A stretch of 64,000 nucleotides of DNA from NCBI RefSeq assembly GCF_015477605.1, contig NZ_JADLQX010000013.1, positions 1-64,000 on the forward strand, written 5' to 3'. Source of the stretch: Nocardia amamiensis. GTDB lineage: Bacteria > Actinomycetota > Actinomycetes > Mycobacteriales > Mycobacteriaceae. Positions within the stretch are counted from its first letter, which is position 1. Each line of letters opens with the position of its first letter. Positions 17,993-25,852 of this stretch are shown one piece after another. The translations under genes and the position numbers were made by a program. The notes beneath the pieces were generated by a model. It had not been told where the DNA came from. It did no database searches and saw nothing but the letters and a program-made list of their open reading frames with translations.

Positions 17993-19456
17993 ATGTCCGC
18001 CCAACCATCCGCTCCCGCCTCGGGAGGGCGGACACCGACCGTCATCAGAGTGCTGGTCCTCGCGACATTCGTGGTGATCCTGAACGAGACCATCATGATC
18101 AACGCGATCCCGCGGCTGATGGAGGACCTCGCGATCACCGACCGGTTGGCGCAATGGGTGTCCACCGCGTTCATGCTGACGATGGCGGCGGTCATCCCGA
18201 CCACCGGCTGGTTCCTGCAGCGGGTGTCGACCAGGCATGCCTACGCCGCGGCGATGGGTGTCTTCCTGGCCGGAACCGCGCTGTCGGCCGTCGCGCCGTC
18301 GTTCGCGGTGCTGCTGCTCGGACGCATCATCCAGGCCGGTGGCACCGCGGTGATGATGCCGCTGCTGATGACCACCTTGATGACCGTCGTGCCCGAGCAG
18401 GACCGCGGCAGGGTGATGGGCAATGTCACCCTGGCCATCTCGGTGGCCCCCGCGATGGGTCCGGTGATCTCCGGAGCGGTGCTGCAGATCGCCTCGTGGC
18501 GTTGGCTTTTCCTGCTGGTGCTGCCGATCGCGGGGGTGATCACCTGGCTGGGCCTGCGCCGGCTGGAGAACGTCGGTGAACCGCAGGCCGGGCAGATCGA
18601 TGTGGCCAGCGTGGCACTGGCCGCGCTCGGCTTCGGCGGGCTGGTGTTCGGGCTCAGCCGGTTCGAGAGCGGTAATCTCGCGAGCCCGGCGCTGATCGTC
18701 GCCGCGGGCTCGGCCCTGATCGCCGCGTTCGTGTTCCGGCAGTTGCGCCTGCAGCGCACCGGCGCTCCGCTGCTCGACCTGCGGGTCCTGCGGTCCGGCA
18801 CCTACACCAAGGCGCTGATCCTGATGTCGGTGGCGTTCATGGCGATGCTCGGGTCGATGATCCTGCTGCCGTTGTACCTGCAGAACCTGCGTGGCCTGAG
18901 CCCGTTGGCCACCGGTTTGCTGGTGATGCCGGGCGGGCTGGCGATGGGTCTGCTCGGACCGACCGTCGGGCGCCTGTTCGACCGATTCGGTGGACGCTTG
19001 CTGGTGATTCCCGGCTCGATCGGGATCGCCGCGTCGCTGGCCGGGTTCACCCAGATCTCGATGACCATGCCGTACTGGCAGATGCTGATCCTGCACATTC
19101 TGCTGATGGTTTCGCTGGCCGCGGCCTTCACCCCGGTCTTCACCCTCGGCCTCGGTGCGCTGCCGCACCAGCTGTACTCGCACGGCAGTTCCATGCTCGG
19201 CACCCTGCAGCAGGTGGCCGCGGCGTTCGGCACCGCCCTGGTGGTAACGGTGATGTCGGCCCGCAGCACCACGCTCGTCGCCGAGGGCAACGACATCGTC
19301 ACCGCCACCCTCGACGGCATGCGCCTGGCCTTCCTGGTCTCCGCTGCCTTGGCGCTGATCGTGATCGTGATGGCAGTGCTGTTGCCGGGCCGATCCGTCA
19401 CTCCGGAAGCAGGCGAGGGGTCCGAGGCCACGACCCCCGAACTGGTCAAGGGCTGA
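17993..19456 (+). CDS. MFS multidrug exporter, DHA2 (14-TM) family
   Basis: A 487-residue integral membrane drug/H+ antiporter. Typical DHA2 marks are 'VVILNETIMINAIPRLMEDL' in the first segment (motif D1), 'QWVSTAFMLTMAAVIP', 'RIIQAGGTAVMMPL', and motif C 'AISVAPAMGPVISGAVLQ'. It expels drugs or self-made compounds. It stands alone in its orientation, followed by a strong hairpin terminator. A broken TetR-like sequence lies just upstream, so specific repression may have been lost. Confidence 0.93.
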   Translation: MSAQPSAPASGGRTPTVIRVLVLATFVVILNETIMINAIPRLMEDLAITDRLAQWVSTAFMLTMAAVIPTTGWFLQRVSTRHAYAAAMGVFLAGTALSAVAPSFAVLLLGRIIQAGGTAVMMPLLMTTLMTVVPEQDRGRVMGNVTLAISVAPAMGPVISGAVLQIASWRWLFLLVLPIAGVITWLGLRRLENVGEPQAGQIDVASVALAALGFGGLVFGLSRFESGNLASPALIVAAGSALIAAFVFRQLRLQRTGAPLLDLRVLRSGTYTKALILMSVAFMAMLGSMILLPLYLQNLRGLSPLATGLLVMPGGLAMGLLGPTVGRLFDRFGGRLLVIPGSIGIAASLAGFTQISMTMPYWQMLILHILLMVSLAAAFTPVFTLGLGALPHQLYSHGSSMLGTLQQVAAAFGTALVVTVMSARSTTLVAEGNDIVTATLDGMRLAFLVSAALALIVIVMAVLLPGRSVTPEAGEGSEATTPELVKG

Positions 19457-19470
19457 ACGGGATTCGGTAC

Positions 19471-19510
19471 GACGAAGCCCCTGGCCGCATCGAAAGCCAG
19501 GGGCTTCGTC
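19471..19510 (+). terminator. Strong hairpin terminator after the MFS gene
   Basis: Perfect 15-bp stem GACGAAGCCCCTGGC / GCCAGGGGCTTCGTC with a 10-base loop, 14 bases after the MFS stop and before the convergent MerR gene. There is no T-tract, which is common in actinobacteria. It may work in both directions. Confidence 0.85.
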
Positions 19511-19570
19511 GCATGGATCGGCCCGCCCCGGAGCGATCGCGGCCGTCAGCTGACCAGGTGATCCGGTTGG

Positions 19571-20521
19571 CTACCTCGGGTTCGCGATCGTGGGCGCGGC
19601 TGCCGGATCGACGGATCGGGTGAGCGCGTCGTAGAGCCAGTGGTGAGCGGCGCCTAGCGTGGGCACACCGGTGACCTCGTCGGTGAGGCGCCAGTATCGG
19701 TGGATGCGGGGGTCTGTGTCGGTTGCACCGATCAGGAGCTCGTGGCGGAACTGCGGCGTGTCGCGGGTGCCGCGGGCGGCGGCGTGTGCGTCGACGAACT
19801 GGTCCAGTTCGGGCCCGGGCCCGGGTCGCTGCTGGGTGATCAGGCGGTGCATGGCGGACTGGCATGCCCGAGCGACTCCGGTCAGGAGTTCACGTTTGTG
19901 GCGGATCGCGGTCCGGTCCGACCGCCAGAGCTGGTGTGCGGTGATGGCGTGGAGTGCGGGATCGGTGACGAGAGCGGCGAGTTCGGCGTAGGCCGCGATG
20001 TGGTGCGGCGCCGGGTCGTGCGGTAGGCCGGGCACGTTCATAGCGACGAAATCGTCGAGCACGTCCGGGGGGATGGGCGTGAGTACGCGTCGCCAGAAGG
20101 CCACGATCGCGTCATGTGTGCGGTGCCGGTCCTGGACCGCGGCCAGCAATTCCAAGCGAGCGGCCCGCTCGGCTGGGGAGGCGTCTTCGACGGCCCGCAG
20201 CGAGGCTCGCCGCCACGTCAGCACGGCCAGTTCGGCGTCGAGCTCGCGACGTTCGGCGGCGACCGCGTCGGCGAGGGAAACAGTTCCGGCGAGGACATCC
20301 ACTATGGCGGTCAAGGACACACCGAGCGCACGCAATCGGCGCACCAGCAAGAGCCGATCGACGGCGGTGACCGGATCGAAGGTCCGGTGCCCGCCGGATG
20401 TGCGGTGGGACTCCAGAAGCCCTTGGTCGCAATAGAAGCGGATGGTGCGGACCGGCACGCCGGTCAGTCGGGACAGCTCCCCGATGCTCACCGAGCCGGT
20501 GTTTTGTGTGTTGTCGGTCAC
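19571..20521 (-). CDS. MerR-family transcriptional regulator with long effector domain
   Basis: A 316-residue regulator. The N-terminal winged helix 'VSIGELSRLTGVPVRTIRFYCDQGLL' and 'HRTFDPVTAVDRLLLVRRLRALGVSL' is clear MerR. The rest is a long alpha-helical C-terminal domain without the cysteines of metal sensors, suggesting a drug or small-molecule sensor as in TipA/BmrR-like proteins. The start is GTG 20521, with GGAGG eleven bases upstream. It is divergent from the mycothiol-type gene, with a MerR-like operator between them, so it probably controls that gene and itself. Confidence 0.9.
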   Translation of the reverse strand: MTDNTQNTGSVSIGELSRLTGVPVRTIRFYCDQGLLESHRTSGGHRTFDPVTAVDRLLLVRRLRALGVSLTAIVDVLAGTVSLADAVAAERRELDAELAVLTWRRASLRAVEDASPAERAARLELLAAVQDRHRTHDAIVAFWRRVLTPIPPDVLDDFVAMNVPGLPHDPAPHHIAAYAELAALVTDPALHAITAHQLWRSDRTAIRHKRELLTGVARACQSAMHRLITQQRPGPGPELDQFVDAHAAARGTRDTPQFRHELLIGATDTDPRIHRYWRLTDEVTGVPTLGAAHHWLYDALTRSVDPAAAPTIANPR

Positions 20522-20528
20522 TATCGCT

Positions 20529-20553
20529 GGAACCTCCACCCCGGTGGAGTTCC
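20529..20553 (+). promoter_or_regulatory. MerR-type operator in an elongated-spacer promoter
   Basis: Inverted repeat GGAACCTCCACC / GGTGGAGTTCC centred between the MerR gene and its divergent neighbour. Read rightward it lies between a TGGAAC (-35-like, 20528-20533) and a TACCGT (-10-like, 20554-20559) element with a 20-bp spacer, the long spacing that MerR proteins act on. Confidence 0.65.
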
Positions 20554-20594
20554 TACCGTACTGGAACACCCCAGGAGAGATGGAGCAACGCGAA

Positions 20595-21251
20595 ATGACC
20601 CGTAGCACACCGATGACGACCGACGAGATGTGGCGGGCGGTCGCCGCCGAACGGGCAAGCCTGGTCGAACTACTGGAGACTTTCTCCGAAGCCGACTGGA
20701 ACCACGGCTCGCTGTGCGAGGGCTGGCGGGTGCGTGATGTCATCGCCCACATAGTGCTGTCCGCACGTCCCAGCCTCGGCTGGATTCTGGTCAATGTGAT
20801 CCGCGCCCGCGGCAGCTTGGACCGTGCGATCCGGGACACCGCCATCCGTCTCGCCGACCGTACGACGACATCGCAGTTGCTCGCCGCGTTGCGCGACAGT
20901 ATCGGCGTGCGGTCGACGCCGATCGGCACCAATGCTGCCGATCGGCTGATGGATCTGCTGGTGCACGGGCAGGACATCGCGGTGCCACTTGGCATCACCC
21001 GGGAAATGCCTATCGACGCGGCCCGAGCGGCTCTCGAGCGAGTCTGGACAACCGATACGTTTCGATCCCGCGAGAAGTTCGCCGGATATCACCTCGTGGC
21101 AACCGATGCCGGGTGGGACACCGGTGCCGGACTTGCTGTCGAAGGTCCGGTCGCGTCGCTGCTCCTGCTGCTCACCGGTCGCCGTGCCGGGCAAGAACGC
21201 CTCACGGGCGAGGGAGCCGAGCGACTGATCACGGACGGAAAGGCGCGGTAG
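20595..21251 (+). CDS. Maleylpyruvate isomerase family mycothiol-dependent protein
   Basis: A 218-residue DinB/MDMPI-fold protein. The N-terminal helix bundle includes 'ADWNHGSLCEGWRVRDVIAHI', the family's Trp/Arg/His pattern, in which the last histidine is a metal ligand in characterised members. Such proteins use mycothiol for isomerisation or detoxification. ATG 20595 is chosen because GGAG lies nine bases upstream; an in-frame ATG at 20580 is too close to its ribosome site. It is divergent from, and likely controlled by, the MerR regulator. Confidence 0.85.
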   Translation: MTRSTPMTTDEMWRAVAAERASLVELLETFSEADWNHGSLCEGWRVRDVIAHIVLSARPSLGWILVNVIRARGSLDRAIRDTAIRLADRTTTSQLLAALRDSIGVRSTPIGTNAADRLMDLLVHGQDIAVPLGITREMPIDAARAALERVWTTDTFRSREKFAGYHLVATDAGWDTGAGLAVEGPVASLLLLLTGRRAGQERLTGEGAERLITDGKAR

Positions 21252-21439
21252 TTCGGCGAACATTCGGCTTCAGCGGCGATCCGCAGCGGTATCGCCGCAC
21301 TCCGCCGGCCCCGAGCGCGCACCTCCGCCCTGACCCGGCGCGCCGAAGTGGTGATCCCTTCGCTTTCGAGGCGCTACCTGTGGCCCGGGCGTTCCTCATC
21401 GAACGCGATCACGCTCCGGTACGCCGAGCGATGCGACTG

Positions 21440-22144
21440 CTACCGGTGTTCGGGATTCTCGAAGTCGAAGCGGCAGCCTGCGTCCCATTCGGAACGCTGG
21501 TTGCCGTGTGCTGGTATTCCGTTGTTGTCTCTGAGCATTCGGGCCAGGTGCAGCAGGTTCCAGGTCATGAATGTGGTGTTGCGGTTGGTGAAATCGTTCT
21601 CCGGCCCACCGGAACCGGGATCCAGGTAGGACGGTCCCGGTCCCGCCTCACCGATCCAGCCCGCGTCGGCCTGTGGCGGAATGGTGTAACCGAGGTGCTG
21701 GAGGCTGTAGAGGATGTTCATCGCGCAGTGCTTCACGCCGTCCTCGTTGCCGGTGATGATGCAACCGCCGACCCGTCCGTAGTAGGCGTATTGGCCGCGT
21801 TCGTTGAGGATGGACGAATTGCCGTAGAGCCGCTCGATGACCTTCTTGGTGACCGAACTGTTGTCGCCCAACCATATCGGTCCCGCCAGTACGAGGATGT
21901 CGGCATCCATGACCTGGCGTTGCAGGGCGGGCCACTCGTCGGTGGCCCAGCCGTGCTCGGTCATATCCGGCCAGACGCCGGGGGCGATGTCGTGGTCGAC
22001 GGCGCGGATATGGGAGACCTGCACGCCGTTCTTTTCCATGATGTGCGCGCTGAGGTCGATCAGTCCCTGGGTATTGCTTCGTTCCGGTGAGCGCTTGAGT
22101 GTGCAATTGATGAACAGGGCACGCAGGTCGCCGAAGCCGGTCAT
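21440..22144 (-). CDS. NAD(P)H-dependent flavodoxin-fold reductase
   Basis: A 234-residue FMN reductase-like protein. It begins with 'LRALFINCTLKRSPERSNT', the phosphate-binding loop of the family, and has 'ADILVLAGPIWLGDNSS' and 'GGCIITGNEDGVKHCAMN'. It likely reduces quinones or flavins with NAD(P)H. It is the last gene of a leftward operon of six. Its ATG overlaps the stop of the membrane-protein gene (ATGA). The co-transcribed cytochrome b/molybdopterin protein suggests a shared redox task. Confidence 0.88.
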   Translation of the reverse strand: MTGFGDLRALFINCTLKRSPERSNTQGLIDLSAHIMEKNGVQVSHIRAVDHDIAPGVWPDMTEHGWATDEWPALQRQVMDADILVLAGPIWLGDNSSVTKKVIERLYGNSSILNERGQYAYYGRVGGCIITGNEDGVKHCAMNILYSLQHLGYTIPPQADAGWIGEAGPGPSYLDPGSGGPENDFTNRNTTFMTWNLLHLARMLRDNNGIPAHGNQRSEWDAGCRFDFENPEHR

Positions 22145-22569
22145 GATTGCCTCCTGGACGGGTTAGTGGTGGATTTCCGTCGCTGCTGTGCGGTGGCGGC
22201 CAGGACCAGCAGCCAGATGACGGTCAGAAGTATCGCGAGGCCGACGGGGTAGTTTCGGTCGAGAACGGTCGGATTGCCCGGTACCGCGTTACCGCGGCCG
22301 AGCACGGGCACGGCGATGAGAACCAAGGCGACGGTGCATACGGCGCCGCAGGCGGCGGCCGCCCACCGGGACCGTGGCAGGATCCGCCGGGCGCCCAGGC
22401 CGACTATCGCGCTCAGGGGTGCGAAAACCGCGTCGTGCAGCAGGATCCCGGCCGCGAACCACAGCGCGATCGACAGCAGGTCGTCGGTGGCGACATCGAG
22501 CAGCAGGGTGATCGCGTAGTACAGGAGCGATACACCGGCCACAGCCAGCAGGGTTCGTACGATGATCAC
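22141..22569 (-). CDS. Small integral membrane protein
   Basis: A 142-residue protein with about four hydrophobic helices ('RTLLAVAGVSLLYYAITLLL', 'SIALWFAAGILLHDAVFAPL', 'ACGAVCTVALVLIAVPVL', 'VGLAILLTVIWLLVLAA') and a basic C-terminus. The GTG at 22569 overlaps the stop of the oxidoreductase upstream (GTGA), and the C-terminal stop overlaps the next start, so it is made with them. I do not recognise a named family. The conserved-looking 'HDAVFAPL' in helix two is found in other actinobacterial membrane proteins I recall only vaguely. Confidence 0.75.
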   Translation of the reverse strand: MIIVRTLLAVAGVSLLYYAITLLLDVATDDLLSIALWFAAGILLHDAVFAPLSAIVGLGARRILPRSRWAAAACGAVCTVALVLIAVPVLGRGNAVPGNPTVLDRNYPVGLAILLTVIWLLVLAATAQQRRKSTTNPSRRQS

Positions 22570-23705
22570 GACAGCACCTCGATCGTGGACAACCACTTCG
22601 TCTGCAACACGCCGGGCCGGTTCGGGGCGATCAATCGGCACGGGTAGCCGTGATCGAGGTCGAGAGTTTCACCGTTGATTTCGAGGGCGACCAGGGTGTT
22701 CCGGTCGAGGGCATGGCGTTGCGGAAGAACGGAGCTGTTGTAGATGCCACCGACTTCCAGGGACCGCAGCCGGATATCTCCGCCTTGGTAGGACCCGACC
22801 GCGGCCAGCAGGTCCCGCATCCGGACGCCCGACCATTCGGCTGATGCGCTCCAGCCTTCGACACAGGCGATCGGAAGCCGGGCGGAGGTCTGTGGCAGTG
22901 CGAGCAATTCGGCTCGCGTGAAGTGCTGACTGCGTCCGCCGATCGACACCGTCAACCGGTAGCCGGGATCGAGCGCCGCTGTGCTGGTCCCGGCCGCGGC
23001 GGCCGATCGGTTGACGGGTACACCCTGGGGTCCCTCCCCGCTGCGTGGTGCCAGCAGGGATACCCAGCGCAGGAATGGCACCGTCTGTCCGGCAACGGCT
23101 ACGGCGGCCACGCCCGCTGCCAACCAGGCAGCCTTCAGCACCCCACGCCGCGAAACATGTCTGTGGTCTACCGGTTCCTGGTCCGGCTCCGCTTCATCGA
23201 GTGGGCGGCTCAGCGCTTCCCGAATGACCGGCAGTTTCACCGCAAGGTGCACCACGAGCGCGCCGAGCACGATATACGCCATGGCATAGTGGGCGGTGGG
23301 GAAGAAGAATTTCCACGGATAGTACTGCGCGATATTGAACAATCCGGTGGACAGCTCGAATATCGTCGCCCCGACCAGCAGGGCGATGGATCCACGTTCC
23401 AGTATCCGTAGCGGCGATCCGATCACCGGGCGCTGGAACAGCTTCGGGTACACCGCCCAGAGTTTGACCAGCAGTAGCGGTATCGCGGCGACCCCGCAGA
23501 TGACGTGGGCGCCTTGGGTCACCCGGTACAGCCAGACCGGGTCGGCCGGCCACCAGAACCAGCCGGGTGGATGTTGGATCCAATGGCTGAGCAGGCCCGT
23601 CACGAAGCAGATCGTGATGGCCGCGCCCAGTGCGAGACCCACCCGGCTCGCCACTTCCGGCCCGCGGGCGCTCGACACTTCCGGCGCGGGCTTGCGCACT
23701 ATCAT
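22566..23705 (-). CDS. Membrane cytochrome b-like / molybdopterin-dependent oxidoreductase fusion
   Basis: A 379-residue protein. Residues 20-160 form a four-helix DUF4405/cytochrome b561-like domain with histidines (41, 45, 67, 139, 153) that could bind haem. A twin-arginine sequence 'HVSRRGVLKAAW' follows at about 184, leading into another helix. Residues about 245-379 match the sulfite-oxidase-type Mo-cofactor fold, with the Mo-ligand cysteine in 'IACVEGWSASAEWSGV' (Cys281) and 'HGYPCRLIAPNRPG'. The redox domain is thus expected outside, fed by the membrane haem domain. The family is sure, the substrate unknown. Confidence 0.87.
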   Translation of the reverse strand: MIVRKPAPEVSSARGPEVASRVGLALGAAITICFVTGLLSHWIQHPPGWFWWPADPVWLYRVTQGAHVICGVAAIPLLLVKLWAVYPKLFQRPVIGSPLRILERGSIALLVGATIFELSTGLFNIAQYYPWKFFFPTAHYAMAYIVLGALVVHLAVKLPVIREALSRPLDEAEPDQEPVDHRHVSRRGVLKAAWLAAGVAAVAVAGQTVPFLRWVSLLAPRSGEGPQGVPVNRSAAAAGTSTAALDPGYRLTVSIGGRSQHFTRAELLALPQTSARLPIACVEGWSASAEWSGVRMRDLLAAVGSYQGGDIRLRSLEVGGIYNSSVLPQRHALDRNTLVALEINGETLDLDHGYPCRLIAPNRPGVLQTKWLSTIEVLS

Positions 23706-24403
23706 CACCCGGCCTCCGAAAGGCGGCGCAACCAGGCGAAATGCCGGCCGGACACGGTAGCTGTCGTGATGACCTGAAATCCGGCGGTGGCGGACAACTC
23801 GTGCGCATGGTCGATACCGACACGGGCCCACGGCATCCAGGCGCCCACTCGCGTCCGGGTTTCCAGGCGAACCGGCCGGAGGTCGACACCGGTACGAGGT
23901 GGATCGAATTCGACGATCGCCACGCCGCCGCCGGAGAGCAGTTCCGCCGAGCGAGCCAGCAGTCGTCGCGGGTCGCCGCCGATCCCGATATTGCCGTCCG
24001 CGAGAATCGCGTACGACCAGCGTCCGGTACCGGGCAAGTGCTCGAACAGATCTCGGCGCAAAGCGGGGGCGCCGCGGAAGCGCGTGACCGCCACCGCCAT
24101 CGGGGAAATGTCGACACCGAGAGCCAGCACACCTCGTCGCAGCAAGGCCGCGACGAGACGGCCCGGTCCGCAGCCCAAATCCAGAGTCGGTCCGTCGCAG
24201 CAGTGGGTCACCGCTGCGTCCGCGCGGCGGTCGGCGGTATTCGGACGTCCTAGCCAGCGGCGGGTGGGCAGCCGATGACGGGCTCCATCCGCCGTGCGCA
24301 TCCAACATTCCGCACCGGTCATCGCCTGGTCGAAGAGACCGAGGGCGCAGTCCGGTTGCCGTGCGTCCGGGTGGACCGGTCGTCGAAAGATATCGAGCCT
24401 CAT
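23705..24403 (-). CDS. Class I SAM-dependent methyltransferase
   Basis: A 232-residue methyltransferase. The SAM-binding motif I 'TLDLGCGPGRLVAALLRRG' is followed by 'ALGVDISPMAVAV', and 'LLSGGGVAIVEFDPP' marks the later strand. The N-terminal third ('LFDQAMTGAECWMRTADG...HRLPTRRWLGRP') is typical of the methyltransferases that sit next to TIGR04282-type transferases in actinobacteria. It overlaps both neighbours by a few bases. The acceptor is unknown. Confidence 0.88.
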   Translation of the reverse strand: MRLDIFRRPVHPDARQPDCALGLFDQAMTGAECWMRTADGARHRLPTRRWLGRPNTADRRADAAVTHCCDGPTLDLGCGPGRLVAALLRRGVLALGVDISPMAVAVTRFRGAPALRRDLFEHLPGTGRWSYAILADGNIGIGGDPRRLLARSAELLSGGGVAIVEFDPPRTGVDLRPVRLETRTRVGAWMPWARVGIDHAHELSATAGFQVITTATVSGRHFAWLRRLSEAG

Positions 24404-25068
24404 CGTGATACCCGACTCATGCGGTGGATGGTGTCGGCGAATCGCCCACCGGAGTGAGCGGCTACCCGGACGGCGTCGTCGAAGCTGTCTACGTCGCTGA
24501 ACAGGGGCAGATTGTGGACCGGTAATCCGCAGGACAGCAGGGCAGCGCGGGTCAGCTCGCCGGTGCGATTGGTGGACATCGGAATCTCGGCGAGCAAGCG
24601 CGCCGGCTGTGGCGAAGGCAGGCCGAGCGCCCACCAGCCGCCGTCCGCGGCGGGACCGAGTACGGCGGCCTCACCGGCGGCTAACGCGGTCGCGGCGCAG
24701 GTGAGAACGTCGGGACCGATCTGCGGGGTGTCCATGCCGATCTGGAGAACCGGCGCACCGAAACACGCGGCGTCGGCGTGCGCGTTGGCCAGGCGCGCGC
24801 CGAAGTTCGCGCCGCGCTGCGGGATCACGCTGAATCGGTGCAGCATTCGGGCTATTTCGGTCCCGTGTTCGGCCGCACCGAGGTTCCCGGTGAACGCGAC
24901 GACGCGGTGGGTCACCTGGCTGGCCAGCACCGATTCCAGCGTGTCGAGCAGCGAAGCCGCCGCGACCAGAGCCGCTTCCCGTGGTGTGAGCGGTGGGGTC
25001 AATCTGGTCTTGGCGAACCCGGCGATCGGGGCTTTCGCCAGCACCAGCAGGGTGGTGGCGGAGGTCAT
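24400..25068 (-). CDS. TIGR04282-like (DUF2064) nucleotidyl/glycosyltransferase-like protein
   Basis: A 222-residue GT-A-like protein: 'LLVLAKAPIAGFAKTRLTPPLT' at the start, 'VLQIGMDTPQIGPDVL' in the middle, and 'AVLGPAADGGWWALGL', all features of the CofC-like family TIGR04282/DUF2064. It lies between a GT2 and a methyltransferase, each overlapping by four bases. Such trios occur repeatedly in bacteria, sometimes near arsenic- or selenium-linked genes, but the reaction is not established. A role in building a sugar or lipid-linked sugar is inferred. Confidence 0.85.
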   Translation of the reverse strand: MTSATTLLVLAKAPIAGFAKTRLTPPLTPREAALVAAASLLDTLESVLASQVTHRVVAFTGNLGAAEHGTEIARMLHRFSVIPQRGANFGARLANAHADAACFGAPVLQIGMDTPQIGPDVLTCAATALAAGEAAVLGPAADGGWWALGLPSPQPARLLAEIPMSTNRTGELTRAALLSCGLPVHNLPLFSDVDSFDDAVRVAAHSGGRFADTIHRMSRVSR

Positions 25069-25736
25069 CGCAACACCGCCAGAAAATCCACTGTGGCGCG
25101 TAATGTTCCGAGCATCGAGCCGGAAACCTTCGATACGCCACCTGCGCGTGGACCGTAGGTGATATCGCGCTCGACAACACGCCATCCGGCCCGCGAGGCC
25201 GCCACGAGAAGTTCCAGCGGATAACCGGACCGGTCGTGCAGCGGGCCGAGTGACAGCATGGCTCGGCGTCGGGCCACCCGCATCGCGGCGATATCGTGCA
25301 CGGGCAGGCCGTATTTGCGACGCAGCCGCGAAGCGACGACGCGATTCCCCAGTCGTGCGTGCCATGGCCAGACCCGCGCGTGCACGGGGCGGCGCCTGCC
25401 GACGGCGAGATCAGCACCGTCACGGACCAAGGCGACCAGTCCCGGCAATTCGGCTGGATCCATCGACCCGTCGCCGTCGAGCACAGCGACCAATTCGGTG
25501 CGGGCCGCCCGGATGCCTGCCTGAACGGCCGCGCCGTACCCGGGTCGGTCCTCACGTACCACGGTCGCGCCCCGCACTCGGGCCACTGCCGCGGTGTCAT
25601 CGGTGGAGCCGTTGTCGACCACGACCGCGTGATACCCGATGGGAATGGCCGCCAGTACCGCTGGCAACGCTTCAGCTTCATCCCGGCACGGGATCACCGC
25701 GGTCACACCGTCCGGGTCAGCATGGGTTTCTGTCAC
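25065..25736 (-). CDS. Glycosyltransferase family 2 (DPM1/DPG synthase-like)
   Basis: A 223-residue short GT2: 'VTAVIPCRDEAEALPAVL', 'AVVVDNGSTDDT', 'RPGYGAAVQAGIRAA', DXD as 'AVLDGDGSMDP', and 'RSGYPLELLVAASRAGW' near the end. This layout is that of polyprenyl-phosphate sugar synthases and the GT2 partner of TIGR04282 proteins. It is the first gene of the six-gene leftward operon, divergent from a large membrane glycosyltransferase-like protein, which could use a polyprenyl-linked sugar made here. Confidence 0.88.
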   Translation of the reverse strand: MTETHADPDGVTAVIPCRDEAEALPAVLAAIPIGYHAVVVDNGSTDDTAAVARVRGATVVREDRPGYGAAVQAGIRAARTELVAVLDGDGSMDPAELPGLVALVRDGADLAVGRRRPVHARVWPWHARLGNRVVASRLRRKYGLPVHDIAAMRVARRRAMLSLGPLHDRSGYPLELLVAASRAGWRVVERDITYGPRAGGVSKVSGSMLGTLRATVDFLAVLR

Positions 25737-25852
25737 AGTTCAAACGCTAAGCCGCCGGGGTGGCCGATTGCGCCGAAAAACCTGTGACGAAACGGTGACG
25801 GCCTTCGAAAATGCCAATGGAACAGGGGTAACGGCCAAACTGTTGACCTATC

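Noticed and set aside
17906..19183. 425-codon minus-strand frame over the MFS gene, His/Gln-rich
   Set aside because: Composition comes from the antisense of a membrane protein; the plus strand has clear DHA2 motifs and a ribosome site.
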